From NCBI RefSeq assembly GCF_036850765.1, contig NC_089490.1:109685074-109749073 (forward strand): 64,000 nucleotides of DNA, in the 5' to 3' direction. Under the pieces are notes generated by a model. That model made no database searches and was not told the origin of the DNA. It worked only from the letters and a program-made list of their open reading frames with translations. Positions 38,225 through 50,943 of this stretch are shown piece by piece. This stretch comes from Saccopteryx bilineata (taxonomy: Eukaryota > Chordata > Mammalia > Chiroptera > Emballonuridae). Positions within the stretch are counted from its first letter, which is position 1; each line of letters opens with the position of its first letter. The translations under genes were made by a program, and so were the position numbers.

Positions 38225-39050
38225 TCATTTTTAAATTATAGTTTACATTCAATATTTTGTATTAGTTTCAGAAGTACAGTACAGTGGTTCAACAATCATA
38301 TATGTTACAACTGTTTCTTCAATAATTCTAGTACACATCTGACACCATATATAGTTTTAAAATTTTATTGACTATGCTCCCTATTCTGTAATTTAAATCC
38401 TTATATAATTTTGTGACTACCTTTTTGTACTTCTTAATTCTTTTACCTTTTTCACCCAGTCCCTCAGTGCCCCTCTATCTGGCAACCATCAGTCTATTCT
38501 CTATATACTATATATGAGCCTGTTTCTGTTTTGTTGATTCACTGATTTTTTCCTTTATATTCTTATGGTATTTGGTATTTGTCTTTCTTGACTGACTTCT
38601 TTAGTTACCATAATTTAGGTAATTAAATTTAGGACTGACTTTAGGTCATAAATGGTAAGATTTTATTTTATTTATTTATTTATGTGTGTGTGTGTGTGTG
38701 TATCACCAGTTTTTGAATCTGTTTGTCTATTGATTGACACTTGGGTTGCTTCCATATCTTAGCCGTTGTAAATAGCACTGCAATGAACATGAGGATGCCT
38801 ATATCCTTTTGAATTAGTGTTTTGGGTTTCTTGGATATATACCCAGAAGTCGAACTGCTGGATCATAAGGCAATTCCATTTAAAATATTTTAAGGAACCT
38901 CCATACTGTTTTTCACAGTGACTACACCAATCTGTGTTCCCACCAGCAGTGATGAGGGCTCTCTTTTCTCCACCTCCTCACACTTGTAATTTGTTGATCT
39001 ATTGATGACAGCCATTCTGACAGGCATGAGGTAATATATCATTGTAGGTT
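38225..39050 (-). mobile_element. L1 3' end, antisense, shared by both units
   Basis: Reverse L1 3' UTR plus end of ORF2 ('gggttgcttccatatcttag'; 'atatacccagaagt'). A (TG)n tract lies at about 38684-38701. Counterpart at 61620-62860. Confidence 0.85.
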
Positions 39051-39769
39051 TATAGTTACTCCAATATATTAATTCTCAGTTACTCTATTAGTAACATTTA
39101 AGTTTGCCTAATAAAGATACAGTTATTTTACAGTTTGATTGGGACTTTTTGTTTATCTTCAGAAATTCTTGAGCATCAATTTTTTTCTCTAATTTTGCAC
39201 CTATTGAATCATTTCTCTTTATATCCTAGTGCATAGGTTACAAGGCATTTTGTACAGAAGAGGATAGTTAATGTTTTTAACTTTTCAATAGTCTATGTTG
39301 AAACTACTCAACTCTGCTGTTGTAGTGCAAAAGAAAACATAGATAATATGTAAATGAATGGCTTAGCTGTGTTACTAAGAACTTTATTTAGAAAACTAAG
39401 CAGTGAGACAAATTTGCCTCATAGGTCACAGTTTGCCAACCCTTGTCGAAGTGTGTAAAATAATATTATATAGGCACCAACCCTAATCTCCACATTGTCT
39501 TATCCTTGTTTAGGTCTAAAACAACAGTTGTAAATGTACATATAAATTTTACAGTACTCAAAAATCCATAAAGTATGTTTTATAACCAAATGCAAGATGT
39601 CCACCAATGATCCCCATCTTCAAGTTCACATACCTTTGAGTAATTTCCTTCCACGTTTTCTCAAGGTTGATCTGTGTAACCAGTGTGACCAGTGAAATAC
39701 AGTAGAAATGTTAGTATTACCACTTCTAAGTCTAGTGCATAAAAGACAGTGTGGCTTTCTTTTTTTTCT
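39051..39769. other. Unit 1 spacer
   Basis: Matches about 62861-63600 of unit 2. No gene. Confidence 0.5.
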
Positions 39770-40100
39770 TTCTTTCAGATAATTTGACATGGGAAAGCCA
39801 GATATCATATCATAAGCAGCCCTGTTGGGAGAACCATATGACAAAGAACTGAAGCTTCTTATGAACAACTGGCAATGAAATAAAGTCTATTTCTAACAGC
39901 TATGATGAGTCTCTCTTGAAAGCCAACTTTCCAGCCCTAGTCAAGCCTTTGGATAACATAGCCCCAGCCGGCATCTTGACAGCAACCTCATGAGAGAACC
40001 TGAGTCACAACCATTCTGCTAAGTTGTTCAAGGATACTTAACCCTCAGAAACTGTGTAATAGAATAAGTGTTTATTTTTTTTAAGTTGCTGTCGGAGTTA
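39770..40100 (+). repeat. Old LTR-like repeat, shared by both units
   Basis: Ends in the 'cagaaactgtgtaatagaat' to 'tgtttatt' pattern typical of old LTR/MaLR-type repeats. Counterpart at about 63605-63930. Confidence 0.45.
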
Positions 40101-40200
40101 GTGGTAGATTCACTGATAAAGACCCATCTTAAGAAAAAAAAGAAAACAAAAATAAAAAATGATCAAAAGGTGTTGACAATTTCTGAAAGTTCATCCTCCT

Positions 40201-40904
40201 AGAAGTTCTATGTCTCAAAATTTCCTTTATATAATCACTGCTACTCATTTTGTTTTCAGTATAGTTGACCCTGCTGCAGTATCCAAATAAGCCCCAACTG
40301 ATTTAAATCAATCAACATGTCTAATCCAGCAGTCATAGTAATTCACATCTAGTCTAGTCATCATCAATAAGATGGGTACGAATTCTTGATGACTTACAAG
40401 AATTTGAGAAAAAAATGCGACACAAAAGAGTTTACATCACATTATTTTTGTTATATAAATTTCAAAACCAGGCAAAACTAAACTGTAGTTCACAGTAGAC
40501 ATCAAGAGAATGTGAGAGGTAATGGTGGTAATACATATACATATATGGAAGGAGAAAGAGGATGTAACTGCAAGTTTAAACAAGGAAAGATCTTGGTGAT
40601 CCTGGAAATGTTATATTTCTTGAAATGGGTGGTAGTTGCAGGGGTTTTGAATCTGATGGTTATGAAACCTTATATTTTCATTACTTATATATAATAAGAA
40701 AGTTATATATAAAAGGTGAGAAGAAAGACTGTTAATTTTTTTCTGTCTTAAATAGATTTTGATATGAGGTGAGTCTGTTACCTATTTTTCATTGTATAGT
40801 CACCACAGTTCTGTATTTTTAAGTCCTAGTAACCTTATACAATCTTGTTCAAACTTTTTGTTGAGTCTTTTCTTCATGTGTTTCTGAAGTTTTCTCTCCC
40901 TTCT
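40201..40904. other. Inter-unit spacer
   Basis: AT-rich; no exon visible. The matching part of unit 2 lies beyond the window. Confidence 0.5.
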
Positions 40905-42350
40905 CTGTGGCTCTGTTTTGTTCCAGAGTAGATTGGGGACAGATTCAAGTATTACCTCCTTTCTAATGGCTCAAAAATTTAAAAGTGAATTGGGGTCTGT
41001 GATTGTCAGAATCCCAGTGTATTTCAGTTACAGAGAGGATATGAATCAAAACTTTCTCAAACCAAGTATCACAGAGCTACCTTTGTGAGATATTGAAAAA
41101 TAATATTTCAAAATTAAGTTGAACACTTTTAATTTGATTGGCATTGAATGGACTGAACAAATTATATGATTACTACTTTTACTTTAAAATACTCATTATA
41201 AAAGTGCATAGACCTAAAGAAATTATATGAATAATATAAAATTATAGTTTTTGGAAAAAAGGTATAAAACACTTGAGTAAATTTATATTATATAAAAAGG
41301 CAATTATTAAACATTAAGCTATAAACACCTGTGTTTCTGTGAAAATGAAATAGTCTAAATCATAAATAAAATATATGTATTCAATATTCTTACCACTTGA
41401 CGTATCCTTTATATAAACTTAATAGGTACATGTTTTGAATTTTAGTTTTTAGAGAGAAAAAAGGCAATCATAATTCTACCACTTAGCTTCATTCAATATA
41501 CAATAAAATTTAATTATTTTCCTTTGTTTTATTTAACAAAGAAACTTCTTTGAATCATAATAATTTTAACTTTTTTCTATCATTTGGTATAAATTAATTA
41601 AAAATTTCTATGTCTCTGAAATAATATGTGGAACCATATTAGAAGTATGAAAATAAAAATTAGTCCATTGTTTCAAGAAGGAAGGTTTTGCTATGGCTGC
41701 ATTCAGAATCTGTACTGACTGGGTGTATGAACTACCGACATACCCACAATGTATCATTGAATTCAGATCTCTTGAGATGGCGTTTCTAATTCCTTAGGAA
41801 CGATATGTGGCTTAAAATATATAAATTCTGATCTCTCCTAAGATAAGTGCCGTTTGGTGGTGATTTATACTGCAAAATTGAATGTGAAAAAATAATGAAG
41901 AAAAGATAAAAGAGAGAGAGTGAGTGATGAGTTGTGTGATTATTCTGTTACTATAGTTTTGGAGCACAAGGGTAAATGGTGAAGTTGATGGCATACATTC
42001 ACTTTATTTGAAATGCAAGATGCCCAAAGTTGCAGAGGCAAAAGTAAGTAAACAAATATTGTGTCATTGAGGCTGCAAAGAAAGGGATTCCTTTCCTGTG
42101 TTTGGCTCTGTTCCCAAGCAGAACTTTAGGAACTCCCTACCATTTGTGTACTGGGTCAGACACTCAGCAACTGATTCTGGGAGGATGGCTCCACTTTCTC
42201 CCATAATTTAAATGTGTTGTAGTTTAACTGCTTCTCTGTTTTGGTTTTGTTTTGTTTTAGTGAGAAAACAATTCACATTTCATAAAATTGCAATACAAAT
42301 AAGGTCTCAGAGTATAAAATTTGAGATAAAACAAAGGAAACAATAGTAAT
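40905..42350 (+). pseudogene. Decayed KLR-type (CD94/NKG2-like) receptor gene, exons 4-6
   Basis: About 40909-41047 aligns by eye with KLRD1 exon 4: shared blocks around gattgg, tctaatg and gtgtatttcag against tctacttcaa, ending in cagagaggat against aacagagatg. The frame has stops and most cysteines are lost. 42122-42210 aligns with exon 5, behind an intact-looking acceptor (gttcccaagcag), and keeps 'ctgggaggatggctc' against 'gtgggaggatggctc' in copy 2. About 42262-42350 is a weaker exon 6 match behind a tttag acceptor. Order and strand are those of a KLR gene. No first exons found. Whether it descends from KLRD1 or KLRC is open. Nonfunctional. Confidence 0.6.
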
Positions 42351-42884
42351 TTATTTCTACCCAGATTACCCTAGTAGGCTCAATGTATAAAATGTTTTTG
42401 TGTCATACAAATTTTAGTTTCTGTTCACTTGTAACATGTTGTGGGTGCACGTGTCCCCCCACCCCCACCCCATACACCATCTCTATTTTATTATCCTGTA
42501 GAATGCAGGGAATGGGGTAATTTATTAAACCAAAAATACTATATTTGTAAGAAACAGCTTATTTAATTGCCTTCTCAGGAAAATGGAATTCTTATATGAT
42601 TAAACATAGAAGTTCTTACATTCTCTCAAACCATGCTCATTACTATTAGAAGGCAGTGAAACACACCAAAGTTTATTTTATCTCCTTGTAACAAATATAT
42701 AAATAAATTTGAAGTTATTCATATTGTTAATAACTAAATTAATTTTTCTACTTTATATAAAGAGAAAAATTATTTAAAAAATTTATAATTTTATTAGATT
42801 TTGAATCTTTTGCTTTGAAACCTTGTTCACACAGTGACTGCTTTCATATTTACCCCAAAGCAATATAATCTATTCTCTGGTAAT

Positions 42885-43281
42885 TTTTTTTTTAAATTTA
42901 TTTTTCTGAAGCTGGAAACGAGGAGAGACAGTCAGACATACTCCCGCATGCGCCCGACCGGGATCCACCCGGCACGCCCACCAGGGGGCGATGCTCTGCC
43001 CACCAGGGGGCGATGCTCTCTGCCCCTCCGGGCGTCGCTCTGTTGCTACCAGAGCCACTCTAGAGCCTGGGGCAGAGGCCAAGGAGCCATCCCCAGCGCC
43101 CGGGCCATCTTTGCTCCAATGGAGCCTCGCTGCGGGAGGAGAAGAAAGAGACAGAGTGGTAGGAGAGGGGGAGGGGTGGAGAAGCAAATGGGCGCTTCTC
43201 CTGTGTGCCCTGGCCGGGAATCAAACCCGGGACTTCTGCACGTCAGGCCGACGCTCTACCACTGAGCCAACCGGCCAGGGC
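42885..43281 (-). mobile_element. A-type SINE, young, antisense
   Basis: Near-consensus, with the 'gcccaccagggggcgatgct' module present twice. Imperfect target repeat (tctctggtaatttt and tctctggtcatttt). Confidence 0.93.
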
Positions 43282-43657
43282 CTCTCTGGTCATTTTTGTT
43301 CAGCCTTTTTCACTTTTTTCTCTTGGGTGTTTTTGGCTTATGCTTCTTAGTAAAGGAGTTATTCACTTGTTCTTTATTTCCTGATCAATCTAGAAGACAT
43401 GTTCTTTAAATATCATGTGTCATATGTTTTAAAACTTACTTTTATGATAATGTTGCACATATATCTTAAGAAACTAAGATTGAGATTATTTTGCATCTAA
43501 TTGTATAGTTTAAACAGTGAAAATACAATTGAGACACATATGACTTGATTTTACCATTTTACCTTGAATGGACCAATGCAGAATAATATAACCCTTTCAT
43601 TTATTCCTAAAGGTATACGGACATTGTGACCATGAAACCAAAAATCATTTTACTCTT

Positions 43658-44093
43658 TTTTTTTGGTGACAGAGACAGAGAAAGAGACAGAGACAGGGAC
43701 AGATAGGGACAGACAGACAGGAAGGGAGAGACATGAGGAGCATCAATTCTTCGTTGCAGCTCCTTAGTTGTTAGTTGACTGCTTTCTCATATGTGCATTG
43801 ACCGAGTGGGGGAGGGGGGTACAGTAGAGCAAGTGACCCTTTGTTCAAGTCAGCAACCTTGGGATTTAAGCCAGTGACCTTTGGGCTCAAGCCAGCGACC
43901 TTGGGCTCAAGCCAGTAACTATGGGGTCATGTCTATGATCCCATGCTCAAGCCAGGGACCCGGTGCTCAAGCTCATGAGTCCACGCTCAAGCCGGATGAA
44001 CCTGCACTCAAGCCAGTGACTTCAGAGTTTTGAACCTGGGTCCTCTGAATTCCAGTCCGACGCTCTAAACACTATGCCACCACCTGGTCAGGC
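43658..44093 (-). mobile_element. B-type SINE, longest form, antisense
   Basis: TSD close to catttttactctt on both sides. The body has about eight tandem 'caagccagcgacc'-like modules. Confidence 0.9.
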
Positions 44094-45464
44094 CATTTTT
44101 ACTCTTGAATGAAGTGAGATATAAGAAGAATGAAATTAAGTTATATGATAATAGATGCAAAATATAAACACCATATTTCAAAAATATTTGAAGCCTAAAA
44201 TAAGTTCTAAATTCTGCCTCTTGGAGATTTAATTTTTATTTTTACATAACTTTAATTGATTTGCCAAAGAAAAACTTTATTTGTTTTAAAAATCCATAAT
44301 ACAAAATAACTTACTTTGAAAATCCACAATTCTCTTTCCTACTTGTCTTTACCTTGGTTGGCTCCAATGGACAATTGATTCTCATGCTGTGTTTTTAAAT
44401 TTTTTCAGCTTATTCTGTAAAAGTGTAAAGGAATGTTTTTTTTTATTTTCCAGCTAAGGATGAATCTTGGACTTCTTTTGTCTAACCAAGTCAAGGTTCA
44501 GAAATAGTCCTTTTCTAACTAACCACAGAGTTAGAGCATGTTCTTTAATTTACTAATTATTGTTATTAATTTATTCCTCAGGGCTTGCAAGGATTATTGC
44601 TTAGTGCAGGAACCAGTATTGTTTGACGGTGTTAAACAGGAAGGATGCATCTTTTCTTAAGGGAAGAGAAGCTTTCTCTCATAATTTAAATGTTTTGTAG
44701 TTTAACTGATCTTCTGCTTTTTTTTTGTTTTTAAATCTCCAGATAATAACAAGAATGGCTAGAATATAATTTGAGAACAGAAAGTGCACAATCCTCTCTC
44801 ACACAGCATGAGGTTTTTTTAGATGTTTACTCACTTCCTATTATGATTGAAAATATTGAAGAAAGGATATGCTGAGTTGAGTGTTACCTGAGTGTCACCC
44901 AGAGCATCCTCTCCCCTCACAGCATGTTTTTATTCCTGTCAGTGGCACCAGTCCTGCTGCTCTGATCTCTCCTTTTGATGTTTCAGCCTCCTCTACCATT
45001 AACTTACTTTCTCTTCCCCCATGTCAGGGGAGTTTTCTTTTAGTCTTAAGAAAAGGAAACACCTTTATCACACATTGTTTTTCAAATATGCATCCCAGAA
45101 GGGTCCCTGCATTTTAGAGAGACAAAAGGAGCTGCAATCTTTATAGAAAAATCTACAGCATCACCTGAGTGAGAGCAGCTACCCTTCTGGCAGATCTAGG
45201 GGGACATGAAGGCCCCAGGCACAGAGATGCAGTGATCCACCTGGGACGACAGACAGAAGTCCTCAGGGATGTGAGCGGCACCGTGATAACTCTGCTGCAG
45301 TGGAGATGGGTGCCAGAGGGTGGGTAATTATATAGAAATAAAGCATGTATAGTTCTCATGACCAATATGTATAGAAGTTACCAACTCTTCAATACGGCGA
45401 CACAAAGAATTGGGTTGTTAAACCAGACTCATAAACATTCTCAGAGATTTTAGTCAGTATCAAC
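44094..45464 (+). other. Spacer with a possible second KLR relic
   Basis: About 44670-44725 repeats the sequence following the relic exon 5 at 42195-42250 (both contain cataatttaaatgt and ttgtagtttaactg). 44745-44790 resembles the relic exon 6 region. This suggests a local duplication of the KLR remnant. The rest (44880-45370) is moderately GC-rich and unidentified. Confidence 0.35.
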
Positions 45465-45700
45465 TTATACTAGTAATTTCAATGGGACAATACTTGTGAG
45501 GTGCAGGCAGGGCAGTGAGATGTCCAGGCTTGCAATTGGCTCCCTTGTCTTTCTTTCCACCTTAGGATGCACTCTGATCCAGACAAACAGAATAACAACT
45601 GGGGTCTCTATGGAAGGTGTGATGGTACCATATGTATAAAAGGTGATGCTTTGGTCAGGATACACCTCTATTTCATAGTCAGATGGAAATAAAGTTTATG
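45465..45700 (-). other. Unidentified open stretch
   Basis: On the minus strand 66 codons are open from a GTG at 45665 down to 45465. The frame stays open upstream to about 45693, then meets a stop followed by more protein-like sequence. Amino acid use looks protein-like (for example TITPSIETPVVILFVW). I do not recognise it; an old retrocopy or other genomic relic is possible. Confidence 0.3.
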
Positions 45701-46421
45701 TGACATTTTCCAGGTTGTAATACTCAATAAACTTATAGATTCTAGGCCCATTTTTTGTTTTGTTTTGTGTTGATAGTAAATAGTTTTAGATATTTTAATA
45801 CATTTTGCTAAAAATATTCAATAGATAAGGATTCTGACAAGCAGAACCCACCAGCGTTTGTGAGCAGTTTTGTTCTTAGCATGCTACAAAAGAATTTGTC
45901 AGTCCAGAATCCATTCTTTTTCTTTCTCAAAGAGACTCCCCTCTTCCTGAAGAGGAGAATATGTTGCATCCTAATGCTAACAATTTTATTTCACTCAGAG
46001 AATGCATGCATTTTCAAAGTAGTGAGATCAAAATAAATTTGTCCTTTGGGGTTCTTAGCATGCATATTATTACTATGTTCTGCAATATTTTAGTTAGAAG
46101 TTGCTAGGCAGAGTAAAGACTTCACAGCTTATATTTTAAGGGGACATAAATTTATATTCCCTTGCTCCTTGTTTTGATTAGAATGATAAAGTTATTGTTG
46201 TAACCACGTGCTCTGAACAAAGGTTAATAGTAAATTACTGTAAAGAAAAGTGTGGTTTTTGCCTCCAATGGCCACTGGGGGAGAGGAGACCCTGAAAGAG
46301 AGGTACATCTTCTGGAAGGATATTCAACCTTTTGAAAACAAACACATAACTGAACCTGACCATTTCAGTGATATTTCAGTTTGGGTTTTCTCTGCAGTGG
46401 ACCCTGAGAATGGTTTGAGTG

Positions 46422-46589
46422 CAGAGGTGGATTAAGGTCAATTGAAGCCCCAGGCGCAGAGGAAAATATTGGGCTCCTTAAAAATTTGGTGTCATTAGAA
46501 AAAAGTGTAAAGTTGGGGTTTTGCAGGGCCTTTCAGAAGTCGGGGCCCAGGGTGCGCGCCCAGTGCATCAGCCGTTAAATCTGCCTCTG
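46422..46589. mobile_element. hAT-like MITE, 168 bp
   Basis: TIRs cagaggtggattaa and ttaaatctgcctctg. Near-perfect 8-bp TSD (tttgagtg at 46414-46421, tctgagtg at 46590-46597). The GC-rich centre is typical of small hAT MITEs. Confidence 0.85.
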
Positions 46590-46597
46590 TCTGAGTG

Positions 46598-47108
46598 AGA
46601 AGTTTAATTGGATGTGCATAGAATCAAGGTTGAAAAGAGAGAGCTACTCCAGGAAAGGGCAGGCAAACACAATATTGGTGGATCCTGAATGTAGCTACTA
46701 GAGAAGGAGGAGACTGAAGTTAACACCATTGAATATTTCTGGGTAATGGGACAAACTCCAGTGTTCAGAATTGCTTTTTGTAAGGGCTGAAGATGTTTGT
46801 CTACACCAAATCCTGAAACTCCTTGGTTGAAACCCATCTAGGTGATAGCTCCACATTGCTCCTGGGTCACCATGTGTGAGATGATGACAGCTTTCAACAG
46901 TTCTAGGAGAAAAAATCTGCAGATGCAGAAGTACAAATACTGGCTGGCCAGAGCTCGCTGAATATAATGTGGGATATGTGGGGCACAATAATAATTGTGC
47001 TCCAAGGGAGACAGCTGGTTAGGACCCTGGCACAAGAATGATTCAACTACCACTTACAAGAAAGAAAAAATCAGCCAGGGATGGCAGTTCTGAAAGTGAG
47101 TATATTTA
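46598..47108 (-). other. Unidentified sequence with overlapping minus-strand open frames
   Basis: Two minus-strand frames (46698-46988 and 46838-47053) are open for 96 and 71 codons over the same bases. No domain recognised. Possibly an old retrocopy or ERV remnant. Confidence 0.3.
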
Positions 47109-47121
47109 TATAGAACTTTTT

Positions 47122-47416
47122 TTGTGTGTATATGTCAGAAACAGAGAGAGACAGAGGGAGGGACAAATAAGAACACACAGACAGGAAGGGAGAGAGAGAG
47201 ATGAGAAACATCAATTCTTCATTGTGGCACCTTAGTTGTTCAATTGATTGCTTTCTCATATGTGCCTTGACCGGGGAGCTACAGCAGACTGAGTGATTCC
47301 TTGCTTAAGCCAGAGAATTTAAGCTCAAGCTGGTGACCCTTGCTCAAATCAGATGAACCTGCGCTCAATCCGGTGACCTCAGGATTTGGAATCTGGGTCC
47401 TCTGAGTCCCAGTCCG
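47122..47416 (-). mobile_element. B-type SINE, head-truncated, antisense
   Basis: Reverse B-type whose tRNA head ends early at 'cagtccg'. TSD atatagaactttt at 47109-47121 and 47417-47429. Confidence 0.9.
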
Positions 47417-48578
47417 ATATAGAACTTTTGTGTGAGTGTATAGATATGTGCACAACTAACTTTTTTTGTGACTTCAACCTAATCTTCTTGAATTGAACAT
47501 ATCTTGGATGAATTTTGAGTTCTATGTCAGTGAACTAAGATGAAAATAGAAGACAATGTTTTAGATAAGTATCATCAAATATGGTTCTGAAAACTTATAA
47601 AAACTTCCAAATGAAGATGGTCCTGTTAGTTTCTGAAGTATACTAATAACACCTGCACATATTCTGGCATACATTTGTATTATCTCAAAACTAAATCTGA
47701 AGGCAAAATCTTATAATTCAGTTAGTTAAGGTGATTTTACATGTGGCAAAAAAAGTAAAATTATGCACTTTCTGGTAGTTCAGCTTTGTCCAACATGAAA
47801 ACTAAAAATGAATAAACTTAAGTTGGCAAAAGATCATTGTATATCACCTCTCTCAATATGGATTTGCATAAAGTTTGGATGATATTAAACTATTATGTTT
47901 ACATTCTGTTTCAAATTTAAATATCAATTTTGGTGGTTCCGCAAAAGCAAATCTAAGCACACTCTGCATAAAACGATGAAAAACTTTTAACTTCTTGGAC
48001 ACTAAAAAATAAAATCCTAATCCTTTTTTTTATTTTTATTTTTTCCTCTATCTTTTTGGGTGAAAAGTCTGTCTTTAACAGAAAAAGCTCATCTATAGCA
48101 ATATTATAATGCTTAAAATAAACAATTTAAACAAGACAAACTTATTTGGGAGTCTGCTTTACGTGTGAATGAATCATAGATTTTATTTTCACACACTAAA
48201 TCAGAGATCACTTTCAAATATTTTAACCTGAATATCTGTCCCACATTTCAATTTCTCACTAATAATGCTATTCTTCTAAGAACAAAAAATGTAACTTCAT
48301 CTATCACTATATTATCTGAACACAGTAAAATAAAAATCTAATAGTAAAATAGAGCACAGTAAAAATATAATAATTAAAACACTAGTAAAAAGATAATAGC
48401 GTAATTGAAGCCATGTTCAAAGGACTCAAAAGGAATTTAACATGGAGAAAACAGTATTGGAAGCTTTTAAAGCTCATGTGAATGAAGCACTCTAGTGTGG
48501 TCAGAAACTACATACACAATTGTAGGACACAGGTGTGTGTGTGTACATGGAACTGTAATGGGAAGTCACTCTAGCTCT

Positions 48579-49020
48579 CTCTCTCTATTTTTTATAAATA
48601 AAATTTTATTTTAATGGGGTGACATCAACAAATCAGGGTACACACATTCAAAGAAAACATCTCCAGGCCATCTTGTCACTTAGTCCCGTTGCATACCCAT
48701 CCCCCAAAGAGAGATCGCCCTCCATCACCTCCATCCAGTTTTCTCTGTACCCCTCCCCCTCCCCTTTCTCCTCTCCCTCCCTCCCTACCCCCACCCCCCG
48801 CAACCACCACACTCCCGTTCATGTCCCCTAGTCTCGCTTCCATGTCCCACCAATGTATGGAACCTGCAGTTCTTGTCCTTTTCCGATTCGCCCATTTCAC
48901 TCTGCATAATGTTATCAAGATTCCACCATTCTGCTGTAAGTGATCCGTTGTCATCATCTCCTCTAGCTGAATAGTATACCATGGTGTATATGTGCCCCAT
49001 CTTCTTTATCCAGTCCCCTA
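48579..49020 (-). mobile_element. Young L1 3' end, antisense, start of a composite insertion
   Basis: Reverse complement of the young L1 3' end (poly-T, then 'aatggggtgacatcaacaaa'). It is the left part of a 2365-bp block, 48579-50943, flanked by tctagctct on both sides (48570-48578 and 50944-50952) and absent from unit 1. Confidence 0.88.
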
Positions 49021-49029
49021 TTTTTTTTT

Positions 49030-50705
49030 ACAGTGATTCAAAGCCTTTAAGCAAACTTTTGGCCAATACAGCAAGAATCCATAAAAAAGTAGTGTCCTTA
49101 ACATGTTCACCAAGTCCAAGTTGGCCCCATCACCATGCCAAATCCCTGAAAAAATGCAACCCAACCACAGTTCTGTCTGTTAGGAGCTGTCACAGGGAGC
49201 AGGAGTCCAGGAGAAGTCCACACAGGAAAAGTCCGCATGGCACTGGAATTGTTGTCACCATTCTATACTTTGCAGCTCATGTCCAAGTCCCAATGACTGC
49301 TGCTTTTAGCTGGTAATGATTCAGGTAGACTGGAAAAGCCATTTGCAGCATGCATGGATATGAAGCTTCTGTTCTCCTCTACCTGGAGAGTTGAGACCAG
49401 GTTGCTTTTCCCTGGAGCTCTGTGACTGTGGCGTGGTAAAGAGAACCTTGGGATACACTAAGCTGGGTGGCAAAGGTAAATTCATAATATAAGTTGGCAA
49501 AAGGGGGAAAGAGAGCTCTAAATTAGGAGTAGGTCCCAGCCTGAAATATGAGTGGGACGTTGAGGTAGGAGGGATAAAGGAAACACTATATATTAAGCAA
49601 AACAGCAGAAAATAGGACTATCAACACCCACAACAGAGATCTTTGAGGGAAGAATAAAAAACCTGACTATTCAGACAAAACATAGTTAAGTGGCCCTTGT
49701 GCAAATGAGATCAGTTTACCTGCTTCTTGGAAGAAATACCCTAGGCTCGTCCACAGTGTCATAGATGGGGCCGATGGCCCTGGGCACCTTCAGCCTTCAG
49801 TGGCAAACCCCAGCTTTCTGGGCAAGGTTAGGTTATAGGTGGCTGGAACAGGGCTGGAATAGACTGAACCCTCCTTTAGAGGAGCGAGGGGGAAGCCTAC
49901 CTTCCAGTGTCCCTGTTTCCTCACAGCAGAGGCATGTAAGCCTGGCAGGTTTTTTTCTTTTTTTTTTTTTTTTCTGAAGCTGGAAACGGGGAGAGACAGT
50001 CAGACAGACTCCCACATGCGCCCGACCGGGATCCACCCAGCACGCCCACCAGGGGCGCTGCTCTGCCCACCAGGGGGCGATGCTCTGCCCCTCCGGGGCG
50101 TCGCTCTGCCGCGACCAGAGCTACTCTAGCGCCTGGGGCAGAGGCCAAGGAGCCATCCCCAGTGCCCGGGCCATCTTTGCTCCAATGGAACCTTGGCTGC
50201 GGGAGGGGAAGAGAGAGACAGAGAGGAAAGAGGGGGTGAGGGTGGAGAAGCAAATGGACACTTCTCCTATGTGCCCTGGCCGGGAATCGAACCCGGGTCC
50301 CCCGCACGCCAGGCCGACGCTCTACCGCTGAGCCAACCGGCCACGGCCTGGCAGGCTTTATTTAGCTCAATGACCTTCCTTTCCACTATTGAAGTAGGAC
50401 CCAGATGGCATCCTATGAGACCCCTTTGGGGCGTTGGAGCCTTTAAGGGTATATCCTAAAAGCTGGTAGTTCCCCTGATCTCTATTGGGCTTTTTCTGCC
50501 TCTAGGTATCTTAAAAGCCATGCTCAGAAGATCTCGCTGAGGGGTTTGAGGATCCCCATCCGCCTATATAAATCTTTTCCATATATCTGGAGCTATTTGG
50601 AAAAAGACAAAACAGTGTTATTAGCTGGATCTAATAAAGAAGGCAGTAGTTTGCAGGAGAAAAAGATTTGGTGTCTCCTGTTCATCAGCCTTCAAAAGAA
50701 ATGTA
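49030..50705 (-). mobile_element. Endogenous retrovirus gag-pro-like relic, antisense
   Basis: On the minus strand, broken frames resemble gammaretrovirus-type sequence: a nucleocapsid-like cysteine pair with a Gly-His-Trp-like context degenerated near 49895-49925, then protease-like sequence around 49560-49720. Stops and frameshifts are frequent and a SINE (49950-50346) interrupts it. No LTR or envelope seen. The class assignment is inference; nothing here is functional. Confidence 0.4.
49950..50346 (-). mobile_element. A-type SINE, young, inside the ERV relic
   Basis: Near-consensus antisense copy with TSD cctggcagg at 49941-49949 and 50347-50355. Confidence 0.94.
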
Positions 50706-50756
50706 AATTTTTTTTTTTTTTAAGTAAAAAGCATGATATGGTAGACCCATAGGAGT

Positions 50757-50943
50757 CATTGGCCTGGTGTGCAGGATTCCCAGTTCGATTCCTGGCTAGA
50801 GCACACAGGAGAAGCTCCCATCTACCTCTCCACCCCTCCCCCTCTCCCTCCTCTCCGCCTCTCACCTCCCCTCCCGCAGCCTAGGCTCCACCGGAGCAAA
50901 GCCACCCCGGGTACTAAGGATGGCTCCATGGCCTCCACCCCAG
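50757..50943 (+). mobile_element. A-type SINE fragment, 5' and 3' incomplete
   Basis: Starts within the tRNA-like head ('ggcctggtgtgcagg') and stops mid-body. It forms the right edge of the composite insertion. Confidence 0.8.

Larger units (their letters stand above)
23290..40200. repeat. Segmental duplication unit 1 (KLRD1 copy 1)
   Basis: Collinear with 47461-64000 once private insertions are removed. Anchors include 23306/47489 (ttcttgaatt), the region just after the TG tract at 25394/48543, all six KLRD1 exons and introns, the Tigger-like MITE, the shared B-type SINE and the terminal repeat at 39770/63600. By eye the noncoding parts look roughly 80-85% identical. The left edge is sharp at about 23.3 kb. 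The right edge is unknown because unit 2 leaves the window. Confidence 0.88.
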
